Assembly: GCF_009455625.1 (NCBI RefSeq)
Contig: NZ_QPEQ01000001.1
Location: 1,984,001 to 2,048,000, forward strand
Origin: Paraburkholderia bonniea
GTDB lineage: Bacteria > Pseudomonadota > Gammaproteobacteria > Burkholderiales > Burkholderiaceae
Reading direction: 5' to 3'
Length of the DNA stretch: 64,000 bases
Position 1 is the first letter of the stretch; every line of letters starts with the position of its first letter. Shown here in pieces: positions 21,262 to 32,603 of this stretch. The notes below the pieces were generated by a model. The model did not search any database. It was given only the letters and a program-made list of their open reading frames with translations, and was not told the origin of the DNA. The translations under genes were made by a program, and so were the position numbers.

Positions 21262-23277
21262 ATGCGAGCAAAATTAACCGCCAAGCATCCGCGACCGGCA
21301 TCCTCCCAGCGTGCGCCAGTTCGTACTGGCAGCACTGCTGGGCGTAAGCCAGCGCGTCCGGCTACGCCTCCTTCTGGCGGCGCAGCACCTGCGAGCGGTG
21401 CGCCGCGTCGCACGCCATCCGGTGCACCACGCACCGGTGCCTCATCCGCTGGCGGTGCAGGTCAGCGGCCTACCAGCCGCGCCCCGGGTGGTGGTGGCTA
21501 TAGCGCCGGTGAGCGGCGCAGTTCTGCGCCCGATCGTGGCGCGCCACGCACTCAGACACGTCCGGCTCGCGCCGAAGGCGCGCCTACGCGTGAGCGTTCT
21601 AATGCCAGCGCTGGCGCGCGTGCGCCACGCAGCTTTGCCGATCAGCGGCCACGCCGTGACGGCGGGCCAGACGGTCCGCGCCGCAATGAGACGGAACGTG
21701 GTTACGGCGAGCGCGGACGCGCACCACGCGAAGCAGGCGCGCGCCGCCCTTACGGCGAGACAGCGTCTGGCAGCGACGAACGCCGCGTGCGCAGCGGCCC
21801 CCGGACGCCATCTGGCACGGGCACATTCGCGCGTGGCGAACGCCCGGCACGGCCTGCACGGTATGACGAAACCCGCTCGCGCTTTGGTAACGAACGGAAT
21901 CCGGCGGCCACGCCGGGTGAAGAGCGCCGGGCTCGCCCGTCATCTGAACGGGGTGAGCGCACGTTTGCCCGGCCGGTGAAAAGCACTTATGCGGAACGCG
22001 GTGAACGCGGGAGCTCATTTAACTCAGCGCCACGCCGTTCAGGCGATGCCACCGAACGCCCTGCACGCTTTGAGCGCGGCGAGCGCACCGATCGGGGTGA
22101 ACGGGGGAGCTCATTTAACTCAGCGCCACGCCGTTCAGGCGATGCCACCGAACGCCCTGCGCGCTTTGAACGCGGCGAGCGCACCGATCGGGGTGAACGG
22201 GGGAGCTCATTTAACTCAGCGCCACGCCGTTCAAGCGATGCCACCGAACGCCCTGCGCGCTTTGAACGCGGCGAGCGCACCGATCGGGGCACTGGCACAC
22301 GCGCACCACGGCCAGGCGACAGAAACGACCGCAGCGCCAGCGCACCGCGTTTTGGCGGCGAAGTCCGCCCATCCCGCAGCGATTCCAGCGCGCGGCCACC
22401 TCACCGTGCATCAGCAAACGCACGCTCAGAACGGCCAGCACATTCAAACCGCCCCGAGCGCAGCAGTGAGCCCCGGCACGAAACCGCGCCTCACGCTCTG
22501 CGTGAATTCAGCGACACGCCAGGCATGCTGCGCCTGTCGAAGCTGATGTCGGAACTCGGTCTTTGCTCGCGCAGGGAAGCCGACGAATGGATCGAAAACG
22601 GCTGGGTGCTGGTGGATGGCGAGCGGATCGACACGCTGGGCATCCGGGTGCGTCCCGATCAGCGTATCGAAATTGATCCAGCGGCCCAGGCGATGCAGCA
22701 AAAGCAGGTCACGATCCTGGTGCATAAAACCGTCGGCTATGTCTCCGGCCAGGCAGAAGATGGTTATCAGCCAGCCGTGACGCTAGTCACGCCAGAAAAC
22801 CGCTGGGAAGGTGATCCATCGGGTATCGCTTTTTCCATCACGCATTTGCGCACGCTGGCACCCGCTGGCCGTCTGGATATCGACTCCACCGGCTTGCTAG
22901 TTTTGACCCAGGATGGACGGGTCGCCAAACGTTTAGTCGGCGGGCATTCGCTGGTGGACAAGGAATATCTGGTGCGTGTCACGTATGGCGATATCGCCAC
23001 CGATGTGGAGCAGCACTTTCCGGCTGCATCGCTCGCGTTGTTATGTCATGGCCTTGAGCTTGACGAAGTGCCACTCAAGCCAGCCAGTGTCACCTGGCAA
23101 AACGGCGAGCAACTGCGCTTTGTCCTGCGTGAAGGGAAGAAACGGCAGATCCGCCGTATGTGCGAGCTGGTTGGCCTGCACGTGGTTGGCCTGAAACGCG
23201 TGCGTATCGGCCAGGTGTCGCTTGGCGCGCTGCCACCCGGCCAGTGGCGCTATCTGGCCGCAGATGAGGCGTTCTAA
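21262..23277 (+). CDS. 23S rRNA pseudouridine synthase (RluB/RluE/RluF family) with a long Arg-rich repeat N-terminus
   Basis: The catalytic part is the last ~260 residues. It has an S4 RNA-binding domain (LRLSKLMSELGLCSRREADE) and then a pseudouridine synthase domain with the active-site motif PAGRLDIDSTGLLVLTQDGR. The C-terminal signature is EGKKRQIRRMCELVGL. Overall the core looks nearer RluF than RluB. The first ~410 residues are intrinsically disordered, rich in Arg, Gly, Ser, Ala and Pro, and include three near-identical 32-residue repeats. Such tails in RNA enzymes usually bind RNA non-specifically. The start lies 6 bp after the glnD stop, suggesting co-transcription. Confidence 0.88.
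   Translation: MRAKLTAKHPRPASSQRAPVRTGSTAGRKPARPATPPSGGAAPASGAPRRTPSGAPRTGASSAGGAGQRPTSRAPGGGGYSAGERRSSAPDRGAPRTQTRPARAEGAPTRERSNASAGARAPRSFADQRPRRDGGPDGPRRNETERGYGERGRAPREAGARRPYGETASGSDERRVRSGPRTPSGTGTFARGERPARPARYDETRSRFGNERNPAATPGEERRARPSSERGERTFARPVKSTYAERGERGSSFNSAPRRSGDATERPARFERGERTDRGERGSSFNSAPRRSGDATERPARFERGERTDRGERGSSFNSAPRRSSDATERPARFERGERTDRGTGTRAPRPGDRNDRSASAPRFGGEVRPSRSDSSARPPHRASANARSERPAHSNRPERSSEPRHETAPHALREFSDTPGMLRLSKLMSELGLCSRREADEWIENGWVLVDGERIDTLGIRVRPDQRIEIDPAAQAMQQKQVTILVHKTVGYVSGQAEDGYQPAVTLVTPENRWEGDPSGIAFSITHLRTLAPAGRLDIDSTGLLVLTQDGRVAKRLVGGHSLVDKEYLVRVTYGDIATDVEQHFPAASLALLCHGLELDEVPLKPASVTWQNGEQLRFVLREGKKRQIRRMCELVGLHVVGLKRVRIGQVSLGALPPGQWRYLAADEAF
22000..22289 (+). 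repeat. Three tandem 96-bp repeats inside the pseudouridine synthase gene
   Basis: A 96-bp unit is repeated three times; its GGGAGCTCATTT landmark starts at 22009, 22105 and 22201. Each unit encodes 32 residues containing RGERGSSFNSAPRRS and RPARFERGERTD. The copies differ at only a few bases, so amplification was recent, and the unit is a multiple of three, so copy changes keep the frame. Confidence 0.95.
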
Positions 23278-23320
23278 GGAAGAGTCACGCTGCGGTGTAG
23301 CCGTCGCGTGACTTCGCTGT

Positions 23321-23407
23321 ACCTCCCCGCTGCAATGACAAACACCCCAAAAAAACTGGACGCTAATCTGATCCAGGCTTTGGGGTGTTTGTCATTGCAG
23401 CGGAGGT
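23321..23407. repeat. Long inverted repeat between convergent genes
   Basis: Arms 23321-23351 and 23379-23407 are complementary, with a perfect 23-bp core (23329-23351 with 23379-23401). An inner 5-bp stem, CTGGA/TCCAG, leaves an 11-base loop. The structure lies between the ends of the pseudouridine synthase gene and def, so it could end transcription from both sides, but no T-run follows either arm. It could instead be a dispersed palindromic repeat. Confidence 0.8.
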
Positions 23408-23454
23408 TCACGGTGCATGCGACATGCCGGCATACGGCATACGCATGCCTGGCT

Positions 23455-26074
<2,620 letters not shown>

Positions 26075-26166
26075 TTATCTCAGGAAGCGCTCACCGCGGC
26101 ATCGGCCAAATAGCCAAATTGACCAAATGAGGCAATGGCCAGAACCACATAGTCAGGGTTGAAGCA

Positions 26167-26216
26167 GCAAAAAACCGGCGAGCGATGGCACCCCAAGGGG
26201 CCATCGCTCGCCGGTT
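26167..26216 (-). terminator. Intrinsic terminator after zipA
   Basis: Perfect 17-bp arms (26173-26189 and 26200-26216) enclose a 10-base loop and, on the minus strand, run directly into a T6 tract. It lies about 20 bp beyond the zipA stop codon and should end smc-zipA transcription before ligA. Confidence 0.88.
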
Positions 26217-26237
26217 CTCGTCGTTCAAATTCAAGCC

Positions 26238-27455
26238 TTACTGGCTAAAGAGCCGCCGGGTAGCGGGTGAGCCCGCTGGAATTCCGGCCTGTTCGAGCTT
26301 GGCGTACAACGTCATCAGCTGTTTTTCGATGGCCAGCAGCGCGCTCTCTGGCAACGGCCGCCGCTGGTCGTCCACCACCCGGCCGCCAATCCGTTCAGCG
26401 AGCGATTTCGCGTAATCGCAAATCAGGCGGAACGGCAGGATGTCTTCGTCGGCGACGGGCACATCCAGCACCAGCGCAATCATCTGGCCACCTTTGTAAG
26501 TCAGGTCGTCCCGCAGGAAATTGGTGTCGCCGAACTGCAGCATGAACACCGGGCGTTGTCTGGCGTCGAGCTTGACAAAGCGCGTGCCGTCACGTGAGAG
26601 CAGCAGGCCATCTTGCGAGGCCACGGCCTGGACGTAATTGGCCGACCATGGCGCGCCGTCGGACAGCACGTTGATCGACAGTTGCGCATCGCACTGCGCG
26701 GCAAAACCGTCCAGTTCACGCGCCATCGCCACGGTTTCCATCATGTCGGGAAACTCTGGCGCGGCGTCCAGCGCATCAGCGAACTGCTGCACGCCGGTGA
26801 CAAATTCAGAAAATTCGAGCTCGTTCAACGGGCCATTGCGGTTCGCCAGTTGCACAGCGGCGCGCAATACTTCATAGCGCACGCCGTGCTGCAAAGGCTC
26901 CCACTCACTTGCGCCCTCCGCTTTGCCCTCGATATACACGGGCTTGTTGCCCGCGCGGCGCAAACGCTGTGCCAGTACCAGCGCCTTGTCACCCGCCACG
27001 GGAGTAGCGAGCGCGAGTGGCACGATGCAGTCAATCCGCCGGTCCACCACCGTAGGGGTGGCCACCGGGGTTGCGGCGAGTGCGGCGTCGGGGGTTTCCT
27101 CGTCAGCGCTAACGCTGGCCGTGGTGGATGCCTCACTGGCACTGGCCACCGTGTCCGGTTCAGCGGGAAGCTCAGCCGCCGTTTCCTGCGGGGTGTCTTC
27201 ACCAAACACCGGCTCGACGCGCGCCACGTCAATGCGTTCTTCTTCAAGTGCCGTATCACGCCGGACGGGCATCCGGCTGGACTCGATAAAAGGCCCTGGT
27301 TCGTCGTCCGCACGCGCGAACGTTTCAGCTATTTCTTCCGGTGCTGGCTGAGGCATCCGGCGCCGCACCTTCGCGCCCTGCCATGCGTTGTACAACACCA
27401 CGCCACCTACCACTACGGCACCTGCGCCGATCAAACCGAGTGTCAACTCGTCCAT
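26238..27455 (-). CDS. zipA: Cell division protein ZipA (FtsZ-binding)
   Basis: ZipA anchors FtsZ at the membrane. The 405-residue protein starts MDELTLGLIGAGAVVVGGVV, one N-terminal membrane anchor (about 4-25) with the body in the cytoplasm. A long Pro/Ala/Glu-rich linker (35-150) follows. The C-terminal domain from about 270 contains FMLQFGDTNFLRDDLTYKGG and DVPVADEDILPF, consistent with the FtsZ-binding fold. I chose the ATG at 27455, preceded by GGAG, over the GTG two codons earlier. Position between smc and ligA is the usual one in Burkholderia. Confidence 0.87.
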   Translation of the reverse strand: MDELTLGLIGAGAVVVGGVVLYNAWQGAKVRRRMPQPAPEEIAETFARADDEPGPFIESSRMPVRRDTALEEERIDVARVEPVFGEDTPQETAAELPAEPDTVASASEASTTASVSADEETPDAALAATPVATPTVVDRRIDCIVPLALATPVAGDKALVLAQRLRRAGNKPVYIEGKAEGASEWEPLQHGVRYEVLRAAVQLANRNGPLNELEFSEFVTGVQQFADALDAAPEFPDMMETVAMARELDGFAAQCDAQLSINVLSDGAPWSANYVQAVASQDGLLLSRDGTRFVKLDARQRPVFMLQFGDTNFLRDDLTYKGGQMIALVLDVPVADEDILPFRLICDYAKSLAERIGGRVVDDQRRPLPESALLAIEKQLMTLYAKLEQAGIPAGSPATRRLFSQ

Positions 27456-27526
27456 GCCCACTCCATCAACTAATTCTTCTCATTGCAGCGCGCATCGCGG
27501 CAATAGCGATGCACGCCCCCCTCATT

Positions 27527-30500
27527 TCACATGGCACCCTGGACGAAGCTGCTTGCTGCTTCCATGTCAACGGCGACGATGCGCGATACGCCCTGCTCTT
27601 GCATCGTCACGCCAATCAGTTGCTGTGCCATTTCCATTGCGATCTTGTTGTGCGAGATGAACAGGAACTGAGTCTTGTCCGACATCGCCCGAACCAGATT
27701 GGCAAAACGTTCGGTATTTGCATCATCAAGCGGCGCGTCCACCTCGTCGAGCAGACAGAACGGCGCGGGATTCAACTGGAACATCGCAAACACCAGCGCT
27801 GTCGCGGTCAGCGCTTTCTCACCGCCCGACAGCAGATGAATGGTTGAATTCTTTTTCCCTGGCGGCTGGGCCATCACCTGCACGCCAGCATCGAGAATCT
27901 CGTCGCCCGTCATCATCAGCCGCGCCTGACCGCCACCAAAAAGGCGCGGAAAGAGCTCGCCGAAATGCCGGTTCACTTCGTCGAAGGTGCCTTGCAGCAG
28001 CGTGCGAGTTTCCTGGTCGATCTTGTGAATCGCGTCTTCGAGTGTCTGGATTGCCAGGTTCAGATCGGCCGACTGGGCATCGAGAAAGGTTTTGCGTTCG
28101 CTCGCGCTTTTCAGCTCGTCCAGCGCAGCCATGTTGACCGGGCCTAGCGCGGCAATCGCGTTATTCAGCCGGGTCACTTCGCCTTGCAGCCAGGAGGGTT
28201 TCAGCTCTGGTGTGAGCTTGTGCTGGAGCTCGGCTTCATCGACGCCTGCGGCTGCCAGTTGCTCGACAAACTGCTCGCCGTTCAGACGCGCGGCCTGCTC
28301 TTTCAGTTGCAACTCGGTGATGCGCTCGCGCAGCGGTTGCAGCGCGCGCTCAGCGGTTAACCGGCTTTCGTCGGCCTGACGCAACTTAGTGCTGAGGTCG
28401 TCAAGCTCGAGCTTCGCTGCGCGCAGGATTTCATCCTTTTGCGCACGGATTTCAAGCGCTTCCTGCAAGCCGGTGTGCGCGGTCTGCTCGTTGATGGTTT
28501 CGAGCTCAGCGCGGGCGTCTTCGAGCGCCAGCGCCACGCGTTCGCTTTGTTCATGCGCGACCTGAATGCTGCGTTTGAGCTCGTCAATCCGGCTCGCCAT
28601 GTTGCGCGCGGCAAAGCGCGCATCGGTCGCGGCTCGCTCAAGGTCGCGGGCTTCGCTACGGGCTGCCGTCAAACCTTCGTCCAGCACTTCAAACGCCTGC
28701 TGGTTGTCTTCAAAACGTGTCTGGCGTTCGGCCAGTTCAGTGTCGTGGCGCTCGAAATTCGCTTCGGATTCGCTGCGCAAGGCGCGTTGCTCTTCCTGTT
28801 GGGCTGCGATTTCGTCCAGTTCTTCGCTGATCTGCGTGCTGCGCTGCGTGTAACGTTCGTGCGCCTGGCCCAGCTTCAGCACGTCCATTTGCAGCGCGTG
28901 CACTCGTTGCGTCGCGCGCTCTGTCTGCTGCCGCACTTCGGTGAGCGCCTGGGTGGCCTGGGTATAAGCGGCTTCGGCACGAATCGACGCGCCCCGGGCT
29001 TCGTCTGCCAGCAGCGCCTGCGCCCGCACCTGGCGCGTGAGGTTGTCGATTTCCTGCTGCCGCGCCAGCATTCCGGCCTGTTCGGAATCGGCTGCGTATA
29101 ACTGCACGCCAACCCGGGTCACCACATGCCCGGCCTTGACGACGAATGCTGCGCCGTCGGGCAACTGGGCGCGCATCGTGAGGGCCTGGGCCAGATCGTC
29201 AGCCACGAAAATTTGCCCGAGCCAGTCGCTGAGCACCGCGCGCAAGCCTGCATCGTCGATGCGCACCAGCGACAGCAACGGCCGCAGGCTTGGTGCGGCT
29301 GCCGTGGCAGGCAAGCTGGCACCCGGTGGCGCGTAAAACGCCAGTTTGGCGGGCGGAGCATCGGAAGCGAAGGCTTTCACCCAGTCGAGATTCGACACTT
29401 CAAGCGCGGCCAGACGCTCGCGTAATACGGCTTCGAGCGCGGCCTCCCAGCCCGCTTCGACCTGCAGCTTTTTCCACAGCCGTGGCAGCGTGGCCAGTTC
29501 GTGCCGCTCAAGCCAGGGCTGAATCTTGCCTTCGGTTTGCACGCTTTCCTGCAACTGCCGCAGTGCGGCAAGGCGCGCTTCGAACTGGTGAATCTGCGTG
29601 CTTTCGGCCTGCACTCGCTCTTGCGCACTGCGGCGCTCGCCGTCCAGACGCGGCAGCGTCTCTTGTGCATCAGCGAGACGGGTTTGGGTATCAGCGAGGA
29701 TGGCTTCGTGTTCGGCGAGTTGCTCACGCAACGCCTCAAGCAGGGTGGCATCGGGCGCATCGAGCCCGCCCGCTTCCGTTTTCAGGCGTTCATGACGCTG
29801 TTGCAGCTGTTGCAGCTGCTGACCGGCATTGCGCTGATGGGCCGCTTCGAGCTTGAGTGCCTGCTCTGTTTGCGTAATGCCCGTGCGCTCTTGATTCAGT
29901 TGGGCCTGTGCGTCGCGCCAGCGGGTTTCCAGCGCGGGCAGTGCGTCGTGTCTGGCGGCGGCGGCGTCTTCGGCCTGCGCGGCTTTTTCTTCGGCGCAAG
30001 CCAGTTGCTCTTCGGCATCCTGCAGATCGTCGTGGGCTTTGCCGGCCTGCGCCTGCCACTGTTCGCGCTGGGCATCGAGCGCGGCGATCTGCGCTTGCAC
30101 CCGGTTGCGCGATTCAATCGTGAACTTGATCTCTGCTTCCAGCCGGCTGACTTCGGCATTCGCTTCGTACAGCGCGCCCTGGGTGCCTTGCAGCGCGTCG
30201 CTCGCCGCGTAGTGCGCTACCCGTAGCGTCTCCAGATCAAGTTCGACTTCACGCAGCTTCGCGGTGTGGGCTTCAAGATCGGTTTGCGCCTGTTCAATCG
30301 CACGCTGCTGGCGCTGCTGCTCGTTAGCCGCCTCGGTTTTGCGCAAGAGCCACAACAACCGCTGCTTTTCTTCGCCTTCGGCTTGCAGCTCCTTGAACTT
30401 CGTCGCCACGATCGCCTGGGCTTCGAGCTTTTGCAGATTGGTGCCCAGCTCACGCACGATATCTTCGACGCGTGTCAGGTTTTCGCGCGTGTCATTCAGG

Positions 30501-31048
30501 CGGCTTTCGGTTTCGCGGCGGCGCTCCTTGTACCGGGACACGCCTGCGGCTTCTTCCAGAAACACCCGCAGCTCTTCAGGCTTGGCTTCGATGATCCGCG
30601 CGATCATGCCTTGGCCGATGATCGCGTAAGCCCGTGGCCCAAGACCTGTGCCGAGGAAGATGTCCTGAATATCGCGGCGGCGCGCTGGCAGGTTGTTGAT
30701 GTAGTAGCTGGAGGTGCCATCGCGGGTCAGCACCCGCTTCACGGCGATTTCGGCGTATTGGCTCCATTGCCCGGCGGCGCGGCCGTCCGGATTGTCAAAC
30801 ACGAGCTCGACGCTAGCGCGGCTGCCAGGCTTGCGCGCCGTTGAGCCATTGAAAATCACGTCCTGCATGGATTCGCCACGCAGCTCGGAGGCGCGTGATT
30901 CACCTAGAACCCAGCGCACGGCATCAATAATGTTGGATTTGCCACAGCCATTGGGACCCACCACGCCAACAAGCTGGCCCGGAACCTGGAAATGCGTGGG
31001 ATCGACGAATGACTTGAAGCCAGCGAGTTTGATCGAGGTCAGACGCAC
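27527..31048 (-). CDS. smc: Chromosome segregation protein SMC
   Basis: SMC is the ATPase core of bacterial condensin. The 1173-residue protein has the Walker A motif GPNGCGKSNIIDAV near residue 32 and an N-terminal coiled coil from about 170. A globular hinge is near 510-660 and a second coiled coil follows. The C-terminal head carries the signature LSGGEKALTATALVFAMF and Walker B FCLLDEVDAPLDD. The start is GTG. Length is normal and the reading frame is intact throughout. Confidence 0.97.
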   Translation of the reverse strand: MRLTSIKLAGFKSFVDPTHFQVPGQLVGVVGPNGCGKSNIIDAVRWVLGESRASELRGESMQDVIFNGSTARKPGSRASVELVFDNPDGRAAGQWSQYAEIAVKRVLTRDGTSSYYINNLPARRRDIQDIFLGTGLGPRAYAIIGQGMIARIIEAKPEELRVFLEEAAGVSRYKERRRETESRLNDTRENLTRVEDIVRELGTNLQKLEAQAIVATKFKELQAEGEEKQRLLWLLRKTEAANEQQRQQRAIEQAQTDLEAHTAKLREVELDLETLRVAHYAASDALQGTQGALYEANAEVSRLEAEIKFTIESRNRVQAQIAALDAQREQWQAQAGKAHDDLQDAEEQLACAEEKAAQAEDAAAARHDALPALETRWRDAQAQLNQERTGITQTEQALKLEAAHQRNAGQQLQQLQQRHERLKTEAGGLDAPDATLLEALREQLAEHEAILADTQTRLADAQETLPRLDGERRSAQERVQAESTQIHQFEARLAALRQLQESVQTEGKIQPWLERHELATLPRLWKKLQVEAGWEAALEAVLRERLAALEVSNLDWVKAFASDAPPAKLAFYAPPGASLPATAAAPSLRPLLSLVRIDDAGLRAVLSDWLGQIFVADDLAQALTMRAQLPDGAAFVVKAGHVVTRVGVQLYAADSEQAGMLARQQEIDNLTRQVRAQALLADEARGASIRAEAAYTQATQALTEVRQQTERATQRVHALQMDVLKLGQAHERYTQRSTQISEELDEIAAQQEEQRALRSESEANFERHDTELAERQTRFEDNQQAFEVLDEGLTAARSEARDLERAATDARFAARNMASRIDELKRSIQVAHEQSERVALALEDARAELETINEQTAHTGLQEALEIRAQKDEILRAAKLELDDLSTKLRQADESRLTAERALQPLRERITELQLKEQAARLNGEQFVEQLAAAGVDEAELQHKLTPELKPSWLQGEVTRLNNAIAALGPVNMAALDELKSASERKTFLDAQSADLNLAIQTLEDAIHKIDQETRTLLQGTFDEVNRHFGELFPRLFGGGQARLMMTGDEILDAGVQVMAQPPGKKNSTIHLLSGGEKALTATALVFAMFQLNPAPFCLLDEVDAPLDDANTERFANLVRAMSDKTQFLFISHNKIAMEMAQQLIGVTMQEQGVSRIVAVDMEAASSFVQGAM

Positions 31049-31216
31049 GGCGATATCGCTGGTTGAATTGAAGAAAGTGGAAGGAAGCGTGCCTCGTATC
31101 TGCCGTATGCAGCCGCGCAGTCATGCGCTATTAGCAGATCGGAGCGGCACGGCTGTCACGCCAGGCCTGGATTTCAGGTGCTGCACGCGGTGCCGCCAAA
31201 CCCAAGGCAGCGGCAA

Positions 31217-32161
31217 TCATACCATCGAGCGTGCCGCGTCCTCGCGCTCTGGCCCGACTTGTGGCGGCGGTATGCGGGTGCGGTGTACCCAGCTCGACAA
31301 AATCGACGCCAGCACGATGCAAACTCCACCGGCCCATTCACGCGGACCTGGCGTTTCACCAGCAAACAGCCATGCCGTCAGCGCAGTCACCACGATCTCG
31401 AACAGCATGATGATCGACGCCCGGTTGGCGGGCACCCGCGCCAGACCGTACTGCACAAACATGTTGTTGCCCGCCAGCACCAGGCCCAGCCCGAGCACCA
31501 GCAGCGTCGCGCTGCCTAAATGAGCGCCAGTGGGCGGGTTGGGCATGCCTTCGAACAACGCGGCGCAGGCGCTAAAAATAGCCGCGCCACCAAATATCGT
31601 CGCGGTCCGCATCTCGCCTTTCATCTCTGGCAAGACCCGGCTGATTTTCAGGATCAGCACATTACTCATCGCAAAGCCCATGCCACCCGCCAAGCCTGCC
31701 CATTCCGCGAGGCTGGCTGGCAACGGCACACCCGCTTGCGGCGACCACAGCATCAGCACCGCACCCGCCAGCGACAGCCCGGAGAGCGCGGCCCCGGCCC
31801 AGCCCAGGCGTTCGCGCAAAACAAAGTGTGCAAACAGCGCAGTCCACGCGGGGGTCAGATAGAACAGCAGCAACACCCGCATCACCTGACCATGGATCGC
31901 GCCCCAGACAAACCCCAGGTTGGTCACCCCAGCGGCCAGCGCTAACGCCAGCAGCAGCCAGTGCCAGCGCACCGTCGAGAGCGAGCGGTAACGCATCAAC
32001 AGCACCAGCAGACAGCCCGCGGCACTGGTCAGCGCGCTCGCCGCTGTAGCGCTCAGCCCCAGTCCGGCCAGCAGCCGCAGCGGGTACCAGATCATGCCCC
32101 ACACCGAGGCCCCCATCATGATGGCCAGCGTCGGCCAGCTCACATGCCAGCGGCGCGTCAT
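31217..32161 (-). CDS. DMT-superfamily (EamA-type) membrane transporter
   Basis: The 314-residue product has about ten hydrophobic segments in two EamA halves. The first runs LAIMMGASVWGMIWYPLRLL to about 140; the second begins near 150 and carries RVPANRASIIMLFEIVVTAL and a WLFAGETPGPREWAGG loop. Such proteins usually export amino acids, metabolites or drugs; the substrate cannot be read here. The C-terminal ~20 residues are charged and cytoplasmic. It may be translationally coupled to a tiny upstream ORF whose stop overlaps its start codon. Confidence 0.85.
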   Translation of the reverse strand: MTRRWHVSWPTLAIMMGASVWGMIWYPLRLLAGLGLSATAASALTSAAGCLLVLLMRYRSLSTVRWHWLLLALALAAGVTNLGFVWGAIHGQVMRVLLLFYLTPAWTALFAHFVLRERLGWAGAALSGLSLAGAVLMLWSPQAGVPLPASLAEWAGLAGGMGFAMSNVLILKISRVLPEMKGEMRTATIFGGAAIFSACAALFEGMPNPPTGAHLGSATLLVLGLGLVLAGNNMFVQYGLARVPANRASIIMLFEIVVTALTAWLFAGETPGPREWAGGVCIVLASILSSWVHRTRIPPPQVGPEREDAARSMV

Positions 32162-32271
32162 CGTCCAGCTCCGGTGGCCGCGCTGGTGCGCTGTGCGGCT
32201 TGCTGCGGTAGCACGATGCGCTTGCCGCGCAGCGTGCTGTGAGTTGCCATCATCTGCTTCATTGCCTGCAT
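32158..32271 (-). CDS. Possible 37-residue ORF overlapping the transporter start
   Basis: An ATG at 32271 opens a 37-codon frame whose TGA overlaps the transporter's ATG in an ATGA arrangement. The peptide begins MQAMKQMMATHSTLRGKRIV and is basic. An AGGAA/GGGAAAG purine stretch precedes it. It may be a coupling or leader peptide, a remnant N-terminus, or chance. I do not recognise it. Confidence 0.3.
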   Translation of the reverse strand: MQAMKQMMATHSTLRGKRIVLPQQAAQRTSAATGAGR

Positions 32272-32603
32272 CTTTCCCGTTCCTGCCCGTCTGCTGTGAA
32301 TGCCTGAAGGCGGCGGCTTTGCATGGCGCGCCGCTAAATCAACCGAAACTGAATGAGCGATGTATCCCGGTAGCCGGGACGAAAAACGGCACCAGATGCC
32401 CTGAATGCCCCAAGCGGCTCAAGCCGCCAAGCTATAATCCGCGCGCTGGTAGCGATGCGGCGTGCGGGGTCTACGCCATCCGCGCTGAAGCGCCGCTCCC
32501 CCGCCTGCCTTGCCTGCTCGTGCCTGCTCGCGTCGTCTGTTGCCGTCTTGCCAGCGACCCGGCCCGGTCCACTCCCTCTCGACCCGCCACGATCTCATTC
32601 CAA
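32272..32603. other. Transporter/dapC divergent intergenic region
   Basis: About 330 bp lie between the transporter side and dapC. The frame upstream of dapC happens to be open well beyond the gene start, but the translation there is Cys/Arg/Pro-rich and unlike the family. A TATAAT hexamer at about 32434-32439 on the plus strand is a plausible -10 box for dapC; no convincing -35 is present. Confidence 0.4.

Noticed and set aside
21989..22546. Alternative-frame protein in the Arg-rich repeat region
   Set aside because: It is another reading frame of the same GC-rich repeats and has no homology that I recognise.
28439..29101. Long plus-strand ORF inside smc
   Set aside because: It is a complement-strand shadow of the smc coiled-coil codons with no recognisable domain.
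32094..32603. 170-residue N-terminal extension of DapC
   Set aside because: The translation is Cys/Arg/Pro-rich and unrelated to aminotransferases; the GTG at 32604 matches the family start.
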